Assembly: GCA_002337045.1 (NCBI GenBank)
Contig: DDFF01000007.1
Coordinates: 449,775 to 513,774 of the forward strand
DNA from: Bacteroidetes bacterium UBA1935
GTDB taxonomy: Bacteria > Bacteroidota > Bacteroidia > Chitinophagales > Chitinophagaceae
Direction: 5' to 3'
DNA: 64,000 nucleotides
Below the pieces are notes generated by a model. The model made no database searches. It was not told where the DNA came from and saw only the letters and a program-made list of their open reading frames with translations. Both the position numbers and the translations under genes were made by a program. Below are positions 1 through 8,642 of the stretch, one piece after another (position 1 is the stretch's first letter; each line of letters begins with the position of its first letter).

Positions 1-48
1 ATCTGCAGATTGATATTTTGTGGTACTTTTACAGCCTCATTTCAAACT

Positions 49-1194
49 ATGCGCATTGCCTTCGACGCCAAACGTGCCTACCAGAATAATACAGGACTTG
101 GTAATTACAGCCGTTCGCTGATATCGTCGCTGACAGCATTGTATCCGCAACACGACTACTACCTGATGGCTCCGAAACAAACGGAGATGTATCGTGATGC
201 ACATACCAATATGCATACCGTTATCCCTTCGGGGATATTCAAACTGCTCAGTTCATTATGGCGCAGCAATTTTGTAACGAGGGATCTGAAAAAACTGAAC
301 ATAGATGTGTATCACGGATTGAGCAATGAGATACCTGCAGGCGTACAAAACACAGACATCAAATCTGTAGTAAGCATACACGACCTGATATTTGAACGCT
401 ACCCCAAGCAATACAAAGCTGTAGATAACGCCATCTACAGAAAGAAATTCAGCAACGCCTGCAAACATGCCGATAAAGTAATTGCCATCAGCGAGCAAAC
501 GAAGCAGGATATCATACAATACTACAACACACCTGCAGACAAGATTGCTGTATGCTACCAGAGTTGCAATACCATATTTGAGCAACAAGTAAGCAATGCA
601 GAGAAACAACGCATCAGGCAGAAGTATAAACTACCCGAAACCTATTTCCTATATGTAGGCAGCGTAATAGAACGCAAAAACCTGCTGACCATCTGCAAGG
701 CCTTAAAAGAACTGAAAGCAGAACTAAACATACCACTGGTAGTAATAGGCAATGGTGGTGATTACATGCAGCAAGTGAAAGCATATATTGCTGCAAACGG
801 ATTGGCGGGAGATGTGATTTTCTTATCTGAACAAGAAGCAACGCAACAAGATGTTGATTTTAAATCAGCCAAGGACTTTCCTGCGATCTATCAGTCCGCA
901 CTTACGATGATATACCCTTCCATCTACGAAGGTTTTGGCATACCAATACTGGAAGCCATGTGGAGCGGTACACCTGTCATAACATCCAACATCAGCTGTA
1001 TGCCTGAAACAGGTGGAGATGCTGTTTATTATATAGACCCTTTCAGTACGGACGATATGATAAAAGCCATGCGCGATGTTTCAGCGGATGAAACACTGCG
1101 AAATGAATTGCGGACCAAAGGCCTGATACAAGCACAAAAATTTACACCTGCAAAATGCGCAGCGGCAGTAATGCAGGTGTATGAATCTTTATAG
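49..1194 (+). CDS. GT4-type glycosyltransferase (family 1)
   Basis: A 381-residue GT-B fold glycosyltransferase that probably moves a sugar from a nucleotide-sugar donor onto a cell-surface glycan or lipid acceptor; the substrate cannot be read from sequence. The N-terminus (MRIAFDAKRA, then GLGNYSR) is the usual acceptor-side Rossmann strand and glycine loop. Near residues 294-308 lies PSIYEGFGIPILEAM, the E-x7-E donor-binding motif of GT4 enzymes, followed by GTPVITSN. The reading frame opens upstream at position 10, but the ATG at 49 gives the canonical N-terminus, so I chose it. It ends 9 bp from a convergent gene and I see no polysaccharide cluster here; one may lie left of the window. 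Confidence 0.88.
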   Translation: MRIAFDAKRAYQNNTGLGNYSRSLISSLTALYPQHDYYLMAPKQTEMYRDAHTNMHTVIPSGIFKLLSSLWRSNFVTRDLKKLNIDVYHGLSNEIPAGVQNTDIKSVVSIHDLIFERYPKQYKAVDNAIYRKKFSNACKHADKVIAISEQTKQDIIQYYNTPADKIAVCYQSCNTIFEQQVSNAEKQRIRQKYKLPETYFLYVGSVIERKNLLTICKALKELKAELNIPLVVIGNGGDYMQQVKAYIAANGLAGDVIFLSEQEATQQDVDFKSAKDFPAIYQSALTMIYPSIYEGFGIPILEAMWSGTPVITSNISCMPETGGDAVYYIDPFSTDDMIKAMRDVSADETLRNELRTKGLIQAQKFTPAKCAAAVMQVYESL

Positions 1195-1203
1195 TATTCT
1201 TAT

Positions 1204-1734
1204 CTATTTGTTAGGTGTAAACTTTGGCTCCGGTGCAGGTTTGATGACATGCTTGCTGCTGAGGTTAGGAAATGCGATACGCCATTTATCTAAAGGCTTT
1301 TCTGTTGCATCTATAAAGTACCATGTCTTGCCTTTATCAGGAGACAATGCAAAAAGAGTGGTTTCTGTTTGCAACACACCATCTTTCATTTTCATCTTCA
1401 TATATTGGGGTATGGTGCACTGATATTCGCCTGCGGTATCAATAATATTTGAAACCTCCCCCGGCCACGCAGATGTAATGGTTGTGCCTGAAGCTTCTAT
1501 ATTCTTCAACTGTGCCTCCAACTCTTTTTCTAATTTGTCTAAACCGCCATTGGTAGACTCTACCACTTTCGGATACGTAGTACTGACAAAAGCTCTGAGG
1601 TCTTTTTTCACCAAAGCATCGTTCATCTTTTTAGCAGCAGCTTTTACCGCGGGCTTCAGTTTCTGAATATCTGCCTGTGCATACACACTTGCGATACTGC
1701 ACCATAAAATACCTGTCAATAATATGCGTCTCAT
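1204..1734 (-). CDS. secreted protein of unknown function
   Basis: A 176-residue protein with a clear signal peptide (MRRILLTGILWCSIASVYAQ, cleavage after AQA or SVYA), so it is periplasmic or secreted. The mature part has a lysine/alanine-rich helical start (about residues 20-90) and then a beta-rich half ending in LSPDKGKTWYFIDAT, which resembles small NTF2-like or DUF-type periplasmic proteins, but I do not recognise a named family. The open frame extends 48 codons upstream, but that extension would run through the terminator hairpin of the preceding gene, so the ATG at 1734 is the start. It is convergent with the glycosyltransferase gene. Confidence 0.7.
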   Translation of the reverse strand: MRRILLTGILWCSIASVYAQADIQKLKPAVKAAAKKMNDALVKKDLRAFVSTTYPKVVESTNGGLDKLEKELEAQLKNIEASGTTITSAWPGEVSNIIDTAGEYQCTIPQYMKMKMKDGVLQTETTLFALSPDKGKTWYFIDATEKPLDKWRIAFPNLSSKHVIKPAPEPKFTPNK

Positions 1735-1832
1735 CTTAGTTTTTAGATATGCGGGTAGTAAATATAAGATTCTATCACGTTCGTTGATACATTGTCTTGT
1801 TAAAAGGCATTGCACTAACTGATGATTAAAAA

Positions 1833-1857
1833 ATAAGCGGGCCAAAAGCCCGCTTAT
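1833..1857 (-). terminator. intrinsic terminator of the VOC gene
   Basis: Perfect 10-bp stem (ATAAGCGGGC with its complement) and a 5-nt loop. Read leftward it is followed by a run of Ts, so it ends the transcript of the gene that stops at 1879. Confidence 0.85.
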
Positions 1858-1878
1858 AAATACATGTGATTCCTGCAA

Positions 1879-2256
1879 TTATTTATTAGAATGTAGCCCA
1901 AGCTTATTGCCTTCTGTATCTATGAAGAAAGCCATATAACCAACATCGTCAGATATTTTTGTTTTAGGCATTACAACAGTACCACCTGCAGAGGTAATAT
2001 TCTCCAGAACAGTTTCCATCGATGGGTTGGCATTCAGATAAACGACACTGCCATCTGCTGATGGTTTATGCATATCGCTCTGTGCCAACCCGCCAGATAC
2101 TTTACCTTCTGCAGCAGGGAAGAAAGCCATCTTCATTCCCATCATGTCAATTGTTTCGCCCATATCTACGCCGAAAGATTGTGCATAGAATGCTTTAGCA
2201 CGTTCGATGTCTGTAGCAGGTATCTCAAACCAGTTGAGTGCATTTGTGTTATCCAT
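1879..2256 (-). CDS. VOC family (glyoxalase/bleomycin-resistance fold) protein
   Basis: A 125-residue vicinal-oxygen-chelate protein. Two beta-alpha-beta-beta-beta halves are visible: the first opens with NWFEIPATDIERAKAFYAQ, the second has GGTVVMPKTKI and ends in FIDTEGNKLGLHS, the typical D-x-E-GN-x-x-GL strand. Members bind a metal and act on small molecules (glyoxalase, dioxygenase, antibiotic binding); this short subgroup is usually unassigned, so no reaction is proposed. The frame opens 13 codons earlier, but MDNTNALNWFEIP is the usual N-terminus, so the ATG at 2256 was chosen. It has its own terminator downstream. Confidence 0.85.
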   Translation of the reverse strand: MDNTNALNWFEIPATDIERAKAFYAQSFGVDMGETIDMMGMKMAFFPAAEGKVSGGLAQSDMHKPSADGSVVYLNANPSMETVLENITSAGGTVVMPKTKISDDVGYMAFFIDTEGNKLGLHSNK

Positions 2257-2300
2257 AAGATTTATTTTTTTTAGTGGGATTGTAAACTTAAGCATTTAAC

Positions 2301-4565
2301 TTATTGAACCAGCAATTGCTTACTGATAGTTTTGCCGGACGCATTTACGCTGATGATGTAATTACCCTTATCCAACATCACAGGCAGTACGGTATGTTTA
2401 GATAACAACACCTTGTCATTGTACACTACCCTACCGTTTATATCAGTTATCATCACACGTGCGTTCACTTCTGTAGGATAGCTAAGTGTTATTGTTTTAC
2501 CGTTGTTAGGATTCGGGAACAACTCAACACCATCCAGTTGGTTGTTTACGCCTTCTACGCTACCAGTTACTATTTTGTTCTTTTTGAAAGTGAATGTTTT
2601 TACCTGCGATTTGATAACGTTTACGCTATCGCTTATCACTACATACCAATCGTACCTCATACTATCTTCCAAACCATTCCATACTACAGATGGTGTAGAA
2701 CTAGAAGGCGTATTCAGTACAGTGCCAATAGTATCGAATGATTTTGTCATCTGATAATCCAGAACAAACTCGCTGTTTGCATCTGTTTCAAACTGGTTCA
2801 GTATCGGCGAATATGTTTTTACAGAAATAGTATTGCTGGCAGGCTTGAATTCCATGATACGCAACCAACCTGTACCACCATTTGTACGATCCTGATAGTC
2901 TGACAACAATGTATGTACTGTGTTACCATTGTATTTATCTGTACGACGTGCTTCACCGTTCGGGTTTATATGACCACAAAGCATCAGGCCCAGATTCGGG
3001 TTTGACTTCAGCCTGTTATAGATAGCTGCACCTTGTGCACCCCATGTAGCGTCTGCATTAATAAGCCAGTGGCTGCTAAGTATACCTTTACGTTTTGGAT
3101 AGGCTTTCAGCAAGCTATCTGCCCATTTAATAACAGCGGTATCTGCATTCGTATCATACTCCAGGCTGATAGCTATAAAATCTATTCCGCTGGCACTGAA
3201 AAGCTGATAGTGATTATCGTTGTTATTGCCGTAGTGGCCACCATAATAATTTCTGCCATTGAAACGCGCAGAACCAAAGTACTGGTTGTAGAACGTAGTA
3301 GTACCTGTTGCACTGCCACCCGGAGATTGGTCGTGATTACCAACGCAAATACCATATGGCAAGCCATCTTTTTTCTTAGTAACGACTGCGTCTTCTATTA
3401 TTTTAAAAGATGTGTCTGCACGCTTCCATTCTATATCATTACCACCATTATCGCCATTCTCTACGCAGTCGCCCAATTGTATAGCATAGGCTATATTTCT
3501 TGTTATTACACTACCGCGTATCCAGTTCATTTGTTGCTGCCCCATCCATGCAGTACCACCATTTTTAGCACCATGATAGAATTGCATATCTGATATAGGT
3601 ATAAAGGTAAAACTCGGTGAGTCTGCAACAGGGTCATGCTTGCGACCGAGGAATATTACTTTCATTTTATTCGTATCAGGATCAGCCACTGTTACTTTCA
3701 GCAGGCTGTCTGTATATCCTTTGGTAGAATCAACTGGCGTGAAAACAGTAGGTTGGAAAGGAGGAAAGTTCGGAGCAGGGAAAGTGATATTATAAGGAGC
3801 ACCCGTACCTACAGGCGTAGGACCATTGGTACGTGTACCATTAATGCCGGAAGAACCTGTACCTGTAAGCGTAGTTCCTGTTACGTCATCCATTGCCCAT
3901 CTGCCTATCAGACCTGTAGCTGTTGGCACTTGTTTGTTGATAGAATCGCGGATATCCTGCATGCTGCGTGCAATATTCCATATACGCACTTCGTCTATTA
4001 TACCTTGAAAATAACCCTGAGGAACACCTGTGGATGTCATTGCTGTAGCAATACCTGCATGCTGAATACTGTTAGAACGTGGCAATACACCAATGCTGTC
4101 TGTAGCTTCCAGCAAACCATTCAGGTAGAGCCTCCATTTTGCACCATCAAAAGTTACAGCTGCATGATACCACTGATTATCAAGAATAACAGTTGTACCC
4201 TGTACCGGATGATTAAGGCCTATGCTAGGCTGGCCTGCCCCCTCTTCAAAATCGGCACATAATACACCTGTTGCAGTATTGATGCCAAAGATGTAGTTCA
4301 TATCTCTGTTATCGCCATCAGCCTCACCACGGCCCTTGCTGATGATAGGTACGATGGTAGTAATACCACCACTACCAGATGTTGTGGTGCTACCGGTACC
4401 TTTTTTGTAAAACCAACATTCAAGCGTGAAAGTTGCAGAGCCTAAACCTGCTGCAGTACCGAAAGTGATGTACTGATTTGTACCATTAAATTCGAATGCC
4501 TGCTGGGCTTTGGCAAAACCAGGCAGCAACAACAGCAATGACAGGATAAGATAAAGATTGCGCAT
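2301..4565 (-). CDS. T9SS-secreted LamG / metallophosphoesterase protein
   Basis: 754 residues. A signal peptide (residues 1-21, ending AKAQQ) precedes a LamG/concanavalin-like jelly roll (about 22-230), which probably binds glycans. A calcineurin-type phosphoesterase domain follows (about 320-575): SDMQ (metal-binding D326, with Q in place of the usual H), GDCVENG near 366, GNHD near 409, SSHW near 496, then LCGHIN. A fibronectin-like stretch leads to a C-terminal T9SS type A sorting domain (ELFPNPNNG to the end, last about 80 residues). It is therefore expected to cross the outer membrane by the T9SS and act at the surface or outside as a phosphodiester or phosphomonoester hydrolase. The substrate is unknown; secreted nucleases and phosphatases share this fold. 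Confidence 0.9.
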   Translation of the reverse strand: MRNLYLILSLLLLLPGFAKAQQAFEFNGTNQYITFGTAAGLGSATFTLECWFYKKGTGSTTTSGSGGITTIVPIISKGRGEADGDNRDMNYIFGINTATGVLCADFEEGAGQPSIGLNHPVQGTTVILDNQWYHAAVTFDGAKWRLYLNGLLEATDSIGVLPRSNSIQHAGIATAMTSTGVPQGYFQGIIDEVRIWNIARSMQDIRDSINKQVPTATGLIGRWAMDDVTGTTLTGTGSSGINGTRTNGPTPVGTGAPYNITFPAPNFPPFQPTVFTPVDSTKGYTDSLLKVTVADPDTNKMKVIFLGRKHDPVADSPSFTFIPISDMQFYHGAKNGGTAWMGQQQMNWIRGSVITRNIAYAIQLGDCVENGDNGGNDIEWKRADTSFKIIEDAVVTKKKDGLPYGICVGNHDQSPGGSATGTTTFYNQYFGSARFNGRNYYGGHYGNNNDNHYQLFSASGIDFIAISLEYDTNADTAVIKWADSLLKAYPKRKGILSSHWLINADATWGAQGAAIYNRLKSNPNLGLMLCGHINPNGEARRTDKYNGNTVHTLLSDYQDRTNGGTGWLRIMEFKPASNTISVKTYSPILNQFETDANSEFVLDYQMTKSFDTIGTVLNTPSSSTPSVVWNGLEDSMRYDWYVVISDSVNVIKSQVKTFTFKKNKIVTGSVEGVNNQLDGVELFPNPNNGKTITLSYPTEVNARVMITDINGRVVYNDKVLLSKHTVLPVMLDKGNYIISVNASGKTISKQLLVQ

Positions 4566-4645
4566 GAGAGTAATTGTTTGCGCAATGTTCCATATGCAAT
4601 GTTATCGGCGCCCTAAAAACATATGATGTAATTGTTATGTAATTT

Positions 4646-5287
4646 TTAAGCAATGACCCGTTCAAGCATTTCGAAAAAGCTGATGATATCAGACGACAGC
4701 TCTTTGCCTTTGTTACTTGCAAGAATGGAATGGCCAACACCAGTATAATAAGAAGGTTGTTTTACCAGTGCAGGTATATGCTTCATCAGGTATTGTGCAC
4801 TTTGCTTACGCGATGTATTGTCATCTTCAGACTGTGCAATCTTTACCGGTATTTTGATACGTGGCATCAGTGGTTTTGTTTTTGCCAATAATGCACGCAG
4901 GTTCTTCACAGCACTCCATGGCAGCTTACCATTGCCCGATAATGATGCACCGATTATGTAGCGGCTATATGCTGGTGTGTTAATGCACACCAGTGCTGCA
5001 ATGTTGTAACGCGTTGCTAATTCTATAGCTATTAAACCACCCATACCCTGCCCTACTATGAATATCTTACTGCATTGTTGTACCAGTTTCAGCAATGCAG
5101 TTTCTGCAGAGAATATCCACTGTTTGTAGTCTGTATCCTTCAGGTCTTTCCAGTTGCCTGTATGCCCTTTCAGTTTCGGCGCGGCAACTATAAAGCCTTT
5201 TTCTTCCAAAGGCTTTATGAGTGACTCTACTTCGTGCAGGCCACCACCCAAACCATGTATCAGCAGACAGCCGTAGGTTGATTGCAT
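4646..5287 (-). CDS. alpha/beta hydrolase-like protein lacking the nucleophile serine
   Basis: A 213-residue alpha/beta hydrolase of the carboxylesterase/monoacylglycerol lipase size. The oxyanion-hole strand is LLIHGLGGG (residues 8-16), an acid candidate is D155/D156 in SEDDNT, and the histidine is H186 in GVGHS. The nucleophile elbow, normally GxSxGG, reads GQGMGG (79-84), with glycine at 81 where serine is expected. The DNA codon there is GGT, one base from AGT serine. The protein may be a non-catalytic hydrolase homologue, use another residue, or reflect a point mutation. It has no signal peptide, so it is cytoplasmic. It follows the hxlR gene on the same strand, 29 bp apart. Confidence 0.85.
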   Translation of the reverse strand: MQSTYGCLLIHGLGGGLHEVESLIKPLEEKGFIVAAPKLKGHTGNWKDLKDTDYKQWIFSAETALLKLVQQCSKIFIVGQGMGGLIAIELATRYNIAALVCINTPAYSRYIIGASLSGNGKLPWSAVKNLRALLAKTKPLMPRIKIPVKIAQSEDDNTSRKQSAQYLMKHIPALVKQPSYYTGVGHSILASNKGKELSSDIISFFEMLERVIA

Positions 5288-5316
5288 GTCAGAAAGATAA
5301 TGAAATAATACTGTTA

Positions 5317-5697
5317 TTATTTTTTGCTGAGTATGTGTTTACGATGCTGTGTGCCCCAGTTGTGTAGTTCGCCTATTACCTTTTTCAATGTTCTTCCATA
5401 TTCTGTCAGCGAATACTCAACCGTTACGGGCATGGTATCGTACACAGTGCGCTGAACAAGGTCGTTCATCTCCAGGTCCTTCAACTCTTTGGAAAGCATC
5501 TTGGCAGTAATGCCGGGTATCTCGCGTTCCATTTCCTTGAAGCGTTTGTCTGAAAATATGAGTGCACTGATGATGGGAAGTTTCCATTTACCACTCAGTA
5601 TATCCAGCGCGTCGCGCACTGCCAATATATGCTTACCGCATGCAGCATGGTTCATCTCACCGGGGCATGCAGCCTCTTTCTGTTTTGTTCCTGCCAT
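5317..5697 (-). CDS. HxlR family winged-helix transcriptional regulator
   Basis: A 126-residue HxlR/MarR-like DNA-binding protein. The family core is plain: ALDILSGKWKLPIISALIF, then RFKEMEREIPGITAKMLSKEL (recognition helix), then DLVQRTVYDTMPVTVEYSLTEYG (wing) and a C-terminal dimerisation helix. The ATG at 5697 is chosen because the earlier part of the frame lies inside the operator and promoter. Cysteines sit in the N-terminal arm (CPGEMNHAAC); in some relatives such cysteines sense thiol-reactive compounds, which is possible here but unproven. It is divergent from a DoxX-like gene, with a palindromic operator between them. Confidence 0.9.
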   Translation of the reverse strand: MAGTKQKEAACPGEMNHAACGKHILAVRDALDILSGKWKLPIISALIFSDKRFKEMEREIPGITAKMLSKELKDLEMNDLVQRTVYDTMPVTVEYSLTEYGRTLKKVIGELHNWGTQHRKHILSKK

Positions 5698-5717
5698 ATA
5701 TACCTGCTTTACTCTGT

Positions 5718-5747
5718 TATACCGGTATACTAAAGTATACTGGTATA
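5718..5747. promoter_or_regulatory. putative HxlR operator palindrome
   Basis: Inverted repeat with 14-bp arms (TATACCGGTATACT / AGTATACTGGTATA), one mismatch and a 2-bp spacer, lying between the divergent hxlR and doxX genes. It sits just downstream of the predicted hxlR -7 element, so bound regulator would block hxlR and could act on doxX. Confidence 0.75.
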
Positions 5748-5757
5748 AAAAGTATAG

Positions 5758-5790
5758 CAAATATACAGAAGTTTGCAAATAGAAAACAAA
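5758..5790 (-). promoter_or_regulatory. promoter of the hxlR gene
   Basis: Read leftward, TTTG (5790-5787), a 21-nt gap, then TATATTTG (5765-5758), a match to the Bacteroidota TTTG-N(about 20)-TAnnTTTG consensus. The operator palindrome begins about 10 bp further on. Confidence 0.6.
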
Positions 5791-5804
5791 GACTGAGATT
5801 AATT

Positions 5805-6176
5805 ATGAAAAGAGACAAGATTCTTTACTGGATAACAACGGGACTGGTAAGCCTCGGCTTCCTGATGAGCAGCTTTATGTACCTGAGCAAAAACCCTGAA
5901 CTGATGGCAGGCTTCAGCCAAATGGGTTATCCTGCCTATTTTGTAACGATATTGGGTGTTGCCAAATTGCTGGGCTCACTGGCAATACTAAGTCCTAAAA
6001 CACCTAAGTTGCGCGAATGGGCGTATGCAGGTTTTACCTTCAACCTGATAGGTGCTACATGGACGCATATTGCCACTGGTACGCCTTTCGTAGCACCACT
6101 GGTATTCCTCGTGCTGTTGGGTATTTCCTACTATTTCAACGGCAAACAAGTACGGGCAACTCTGCAAACAGCATAA
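5805..6176 (+). CDS. DoxX-like family membrane protein
   Basis: A 123-residue integral membrane protein with four hydrophobic helices (about 8-28, 43-63, 71-90, 95-113). It matches small DoxX-like proteins: the tail reads FVAPLVFLVLLGISYYF and the middle has VTILGVAKLLGSLAIL. The family is linked to quinone or thiol stress in various bacteria, without a settled reaction. The frame runs upstream through the operator, so the ATG at 5805, which begins MKRDKILYW, is the start. A divergent HxlR regulator is a frequent neighbour of DoxX genes, suggesting that the regulator controls this gene in response to a small molecule. Confidence 0.85.
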   Translation: MKRDKILYWITTGLVSLGFLMSSFMYLSKNPELMAGFSQMGYPAYFVTILGVAKLLGSLAILSPKTPKLREWAYAGFTFNLIGATWTHIATGTPFVAPLVFLVLLGISYYFNGKQVRATLQTA

Positions 6177-6183
6177 TAGTATA

Positions 6184-6219
6184 CACGTAGAAATACCCAA
6201 TCTGCGGTATTTCTACGTG
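6184..6219. terminator. long perfect hairpin after the doxX gene
   Basis: Perfect 14-bp inverted repeat (CACGTAGAAATACC and its complement) around an 8-nt loop, 8 bp after the DoxX stop codon. No T-run follows on either strand, so it may stabilise the 3' end rather than act as a classical terminator. Confidence 0.55.
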
Positions 6220-6257
6220 GTATATGTTCTGTATATTGCTATATATCCTGAAACCAT

Positions 6258-7907
6258 TTGCACACTATATACAGATATATAGCTCTTTTGATTGCCTGTA
6301 TCGGCATTACTATTCCCGCACAATCGCAGGTACAGTTTGAGCAATATTTTAAAGCCGGTGATTCTGTCTTCAGAAAAGGCGACTATGCAGGCTACCTGAA
6401 AATAATGACCAATGCACTGCAGGTGGCAGAGGCGTCTAAAGACTGTAAAAAGATATGCAAAGCTACCATGCGTGTAGCAGCCGCATACTATTTTCTGCAA
6501 GACAGGCCGCAAAGCCTGCAATGGATGAAGAAAGGCAGGCAACTGGCTTATACCTGTGCAGACGATTCTTTCAAATGGATTTCTTCCCGACAAATAGGTG
6601 CTATATATTTTGAAGACCACAAAAAAGACTCCGCACTCATATACCTGCGCGAAGCAGAACGCGAAGTATTGAAAAGTAATACAGCTTTAGCCGAACGCTC
6701 TGCAGTATATGCCATACTAGGCGATTTGTATTATCATAGTTACAAAGACACCACTCAAGGCCACAAGTACTATTCGCTGGCAATGCAATATGCCAATGAG
6801 TGCGGCGACACGCTGAAAAGTGCTTTTGCCATTATGAAAATGGCCAGCTACTGTATTTACAGCGGCAATTGCGAAGCAGGTATTGACTACTATTATAGAG
6901 CAATTACGTTATACAACGCAGCACATTTGCCCGAGGGGTTGATGTTTGCCTACCAGATGTTGGGATGGGCGTACAGCAAATGTAATAATGCACCCAAGAC
7001 TTTTGAAACAATGCTGAAACTGCGCAACCTGCGCGATTCTATTTTCAAAGAAGAGACTGCCATAAAAACTGCAGAATACCAAACCCTGTATGAGACCGAA
7101 AAGAAAGAACGCGAAAACCTGCTGCTGCAAAAACAAAATGCCGAGCAGGAACGTAAAACACAAATACTGCTGATATCATCCATTGCAGCCTTCCTGATAC
7201 TTATTGCCGCATTCTATGCAATATATACCCGCTACAAACACAAGAAGAAAGCAGAGATGGATGAACGCATTGCCGTGCAACAGAAGCTACGCTTTAAAGC
7301 GGTGATGGAAGCGGAAGAAAAAGAACGTGTACGCATAGCGCGTGAGCTGCACGATAGCCTTGGGCAGATGCTTTCTGCGGCGAAGATGAATATATCTGCC
7401 ATGGACTCTTATAACACTGACGATGCAAAGCTGGCTGGCAATGCAAAGAAACTGATAGATGATTCTGTAAAAGAGGTACGCACTATATCTCACAACCTGA
7501 TGCCTACCAGCCTGATGGAAAAAGGCATAGAGCCTGCACTGAATGAACTGGCCGCAAAGATTAATGATACAGGACTGCTGCAAATAGACCTGCTGGTAAG
7601 TGCAGGCGATGAACGCCTTGACAGCTCGGTAGAAATAGCCATCTACCGTATAGTGCAAGAGGTGGTGAACAATATGATAAAACACAGCAAGGCCAACCGT
7701 GTAGAGGTAATGCTGGACTATAATGCAGAGAAAGTATACCTATCTATCAAAGACAATGGCGTAGGCTTTGATACTGCTACAATAGAAACCAGTAGCGGCA
7801 TTGGCTGGCGCAACATTTTTTCTCGTGTTTACATGATGAATGGTGATGTGCAAATACAATCTCAACCCGGCAGAGGCACGTTGGTTAATATTGAGTTTGC
7901 GAAGTAG
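6258..7907 (+). CDS. TPR-containing sensor histidine kinase (NarL-partner type)
   Basis: 549 residues. A signal peptide or anchor (residues 2-22, ending IPAQSQ) is followed by tetratricopeptide-like helical repeats (about 25-265), a coiled segment rich in E/K/Q (265-300) and one membrane helix (303-325). A HisKA_3 dimerisation domain has the phosphoacceptor H365 in ARELHDSLGQ, and a HATPase_c domain follows (about 455-549) with EVVNNMIKHSKA and the G box IKDNGVGF. This is the sensor class that partners with LuxR/NarL regulators. No such regulator lies beside it; the next gene is on the other strand. The only start available in frame after the upstream stop is TTG at 6258, and it gives a good signal peptide. 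Confidence 0.88.
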   Translation: MHTIYRYIALLIACIGITIPAQSQVQFEQYFKAGDSVFRKGDYAGYLKIMTNALQVAEASKDCKKICKATMRVAAAYYFLQDRPQSLQWMKKGRQLAYTCADDSFKWISSRQIGAIYFEDHKKDSALIYLREAEREVLKSNTALAERSAVYAILGDLYYHSYKDTTQGHKYYSLAMQYANECGDTLKSAFAIMKMASYCIYSGNCEAGIDYYYRAITLYNAAHLPEGLMFAYQMLGWAYSKCNNAPKTFETMLKLRNLRDSIFKEETAIKTAEYQTLYETEKKERENLLLQKQNAEQERKTQILLISSIAAFLILIAAFYAIYTRYKHKKKAEMDERIAVQQKLRFKAVMEAEEKERVRIARELHDSLGQMLSAAKMNISAMDSYNTDDAKLAGNAKKLIDDSVKEVRTISHNLMPTSLMEKGIEPALNELAAKINDTGLLQIDLLVSAGDERLDSSVEIAIYRIVQEVVNNMIKHSKANRVEVMLDYNAEKVYLSIKDNGVGFDTATIETSSGIGWRNIFSRVYMMNGDVQIQSQPGRGTLVNIEFAK

Positions 7908-7924
7908 GATTCTGATAATATACC

Positions 7925-8611
7925 TTAGGTTTCAGGTTCTGGTTTTTCAGTTGTACTAGGAATTGTAATCGAGTAACCCTCTGCAACTCTTTTCTGATAC
8001 TGTTTACCTCCTACTTTATACATAATTATCATCTTCTTTCCTACACCAACATCTGGATCTCCTGCTAATTCATTACTAGCAGTCACTGTCAAGGAATTAT
8101 TCACTACCATCTCCCTCAACAATTGCGTAACATCTATTGTTTTCTTACTACCGTATGTAGCACTTATTATTTCAAGAGCATATTCTTTTTCAGTTGAAAG
8201 TGTGCCCTTTGGCAAGAAATGATTAAGAAATATTTTAGTTTGCCTAAGTGATGAAGTCCACACAATCGTAGAAAATATCCAAACTACAGGCAAACCTATA
8301 CATGCAGATATTACATAAGCTAAAAGATGTTGTATTTCCTTGTCCTTTTCCCAATATAAATCTTTACCCCAATCTCCTTTAAACATGGGTAAAATGAAAG
8401 AATATAAAAATGCTATTATATAAAATATAAATGTTGTGCCTATGATTATTATTGCAGAACGTAGCATATACTGCAACAACATTGATATTTTGAAAGCTAC
8501 TACATTGTGATTTCTTTTCTTAAATAACCCAATTGCTGTTATTACGCCTATCAACGTAATAATATCAGCCACTGTAGAAATGGTTTTTATAATTGGTGAT
8601 TCAAAGTTCAT
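7925..8611 (-). CDS. three-helix membrane protein with DnaJC11-like (DUF3395) C-terminal domain
   Basis: 228 residues. Three hydrophobic segments (about 17-31, 49-77, 95-118) place it in the inner membrane. The soluble C-terminal part (about 142-220) reads ALEIISATYGSKKTIDVTQL, then DPDVGVGKKMIIMYKVGGKQ and a final GYSITIP. That pattern resembles the DUF3395 domain at the C-terminus of mitochondrial DnaJC11 and of scattered bacterial proteins. The assignment is from remembered family pattern, not a search. No J domain is present. Function unknown. It is the next gene after pnp on the same strand but is separated from it by a terminator. Confidence 0.6.
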   Translation of the reverse strand: MNFESPIIKTISTVADIITLIGVITAIGLFKKRNHNVVAFKISMLLQYMLRSAIIIIGTTFIFYIIAFLYSFILPMFKGDWGKDLYWEKDKEIQHLLAYVISACIGLPVVWIFSTIVWTSSLRQTKIFLNHFLPKGTLSTEKEYALEIISATYGSKKTIDVTQLLREMVVNNSLTVTASNELAGDPDVGVGKKMIIMYKVGGKQYQKRVAEGYSITIPSTTEKPEPET

Positions 8612-8642
8612 ATACTAAAAATTACAAAACTTGTTACAAAAT

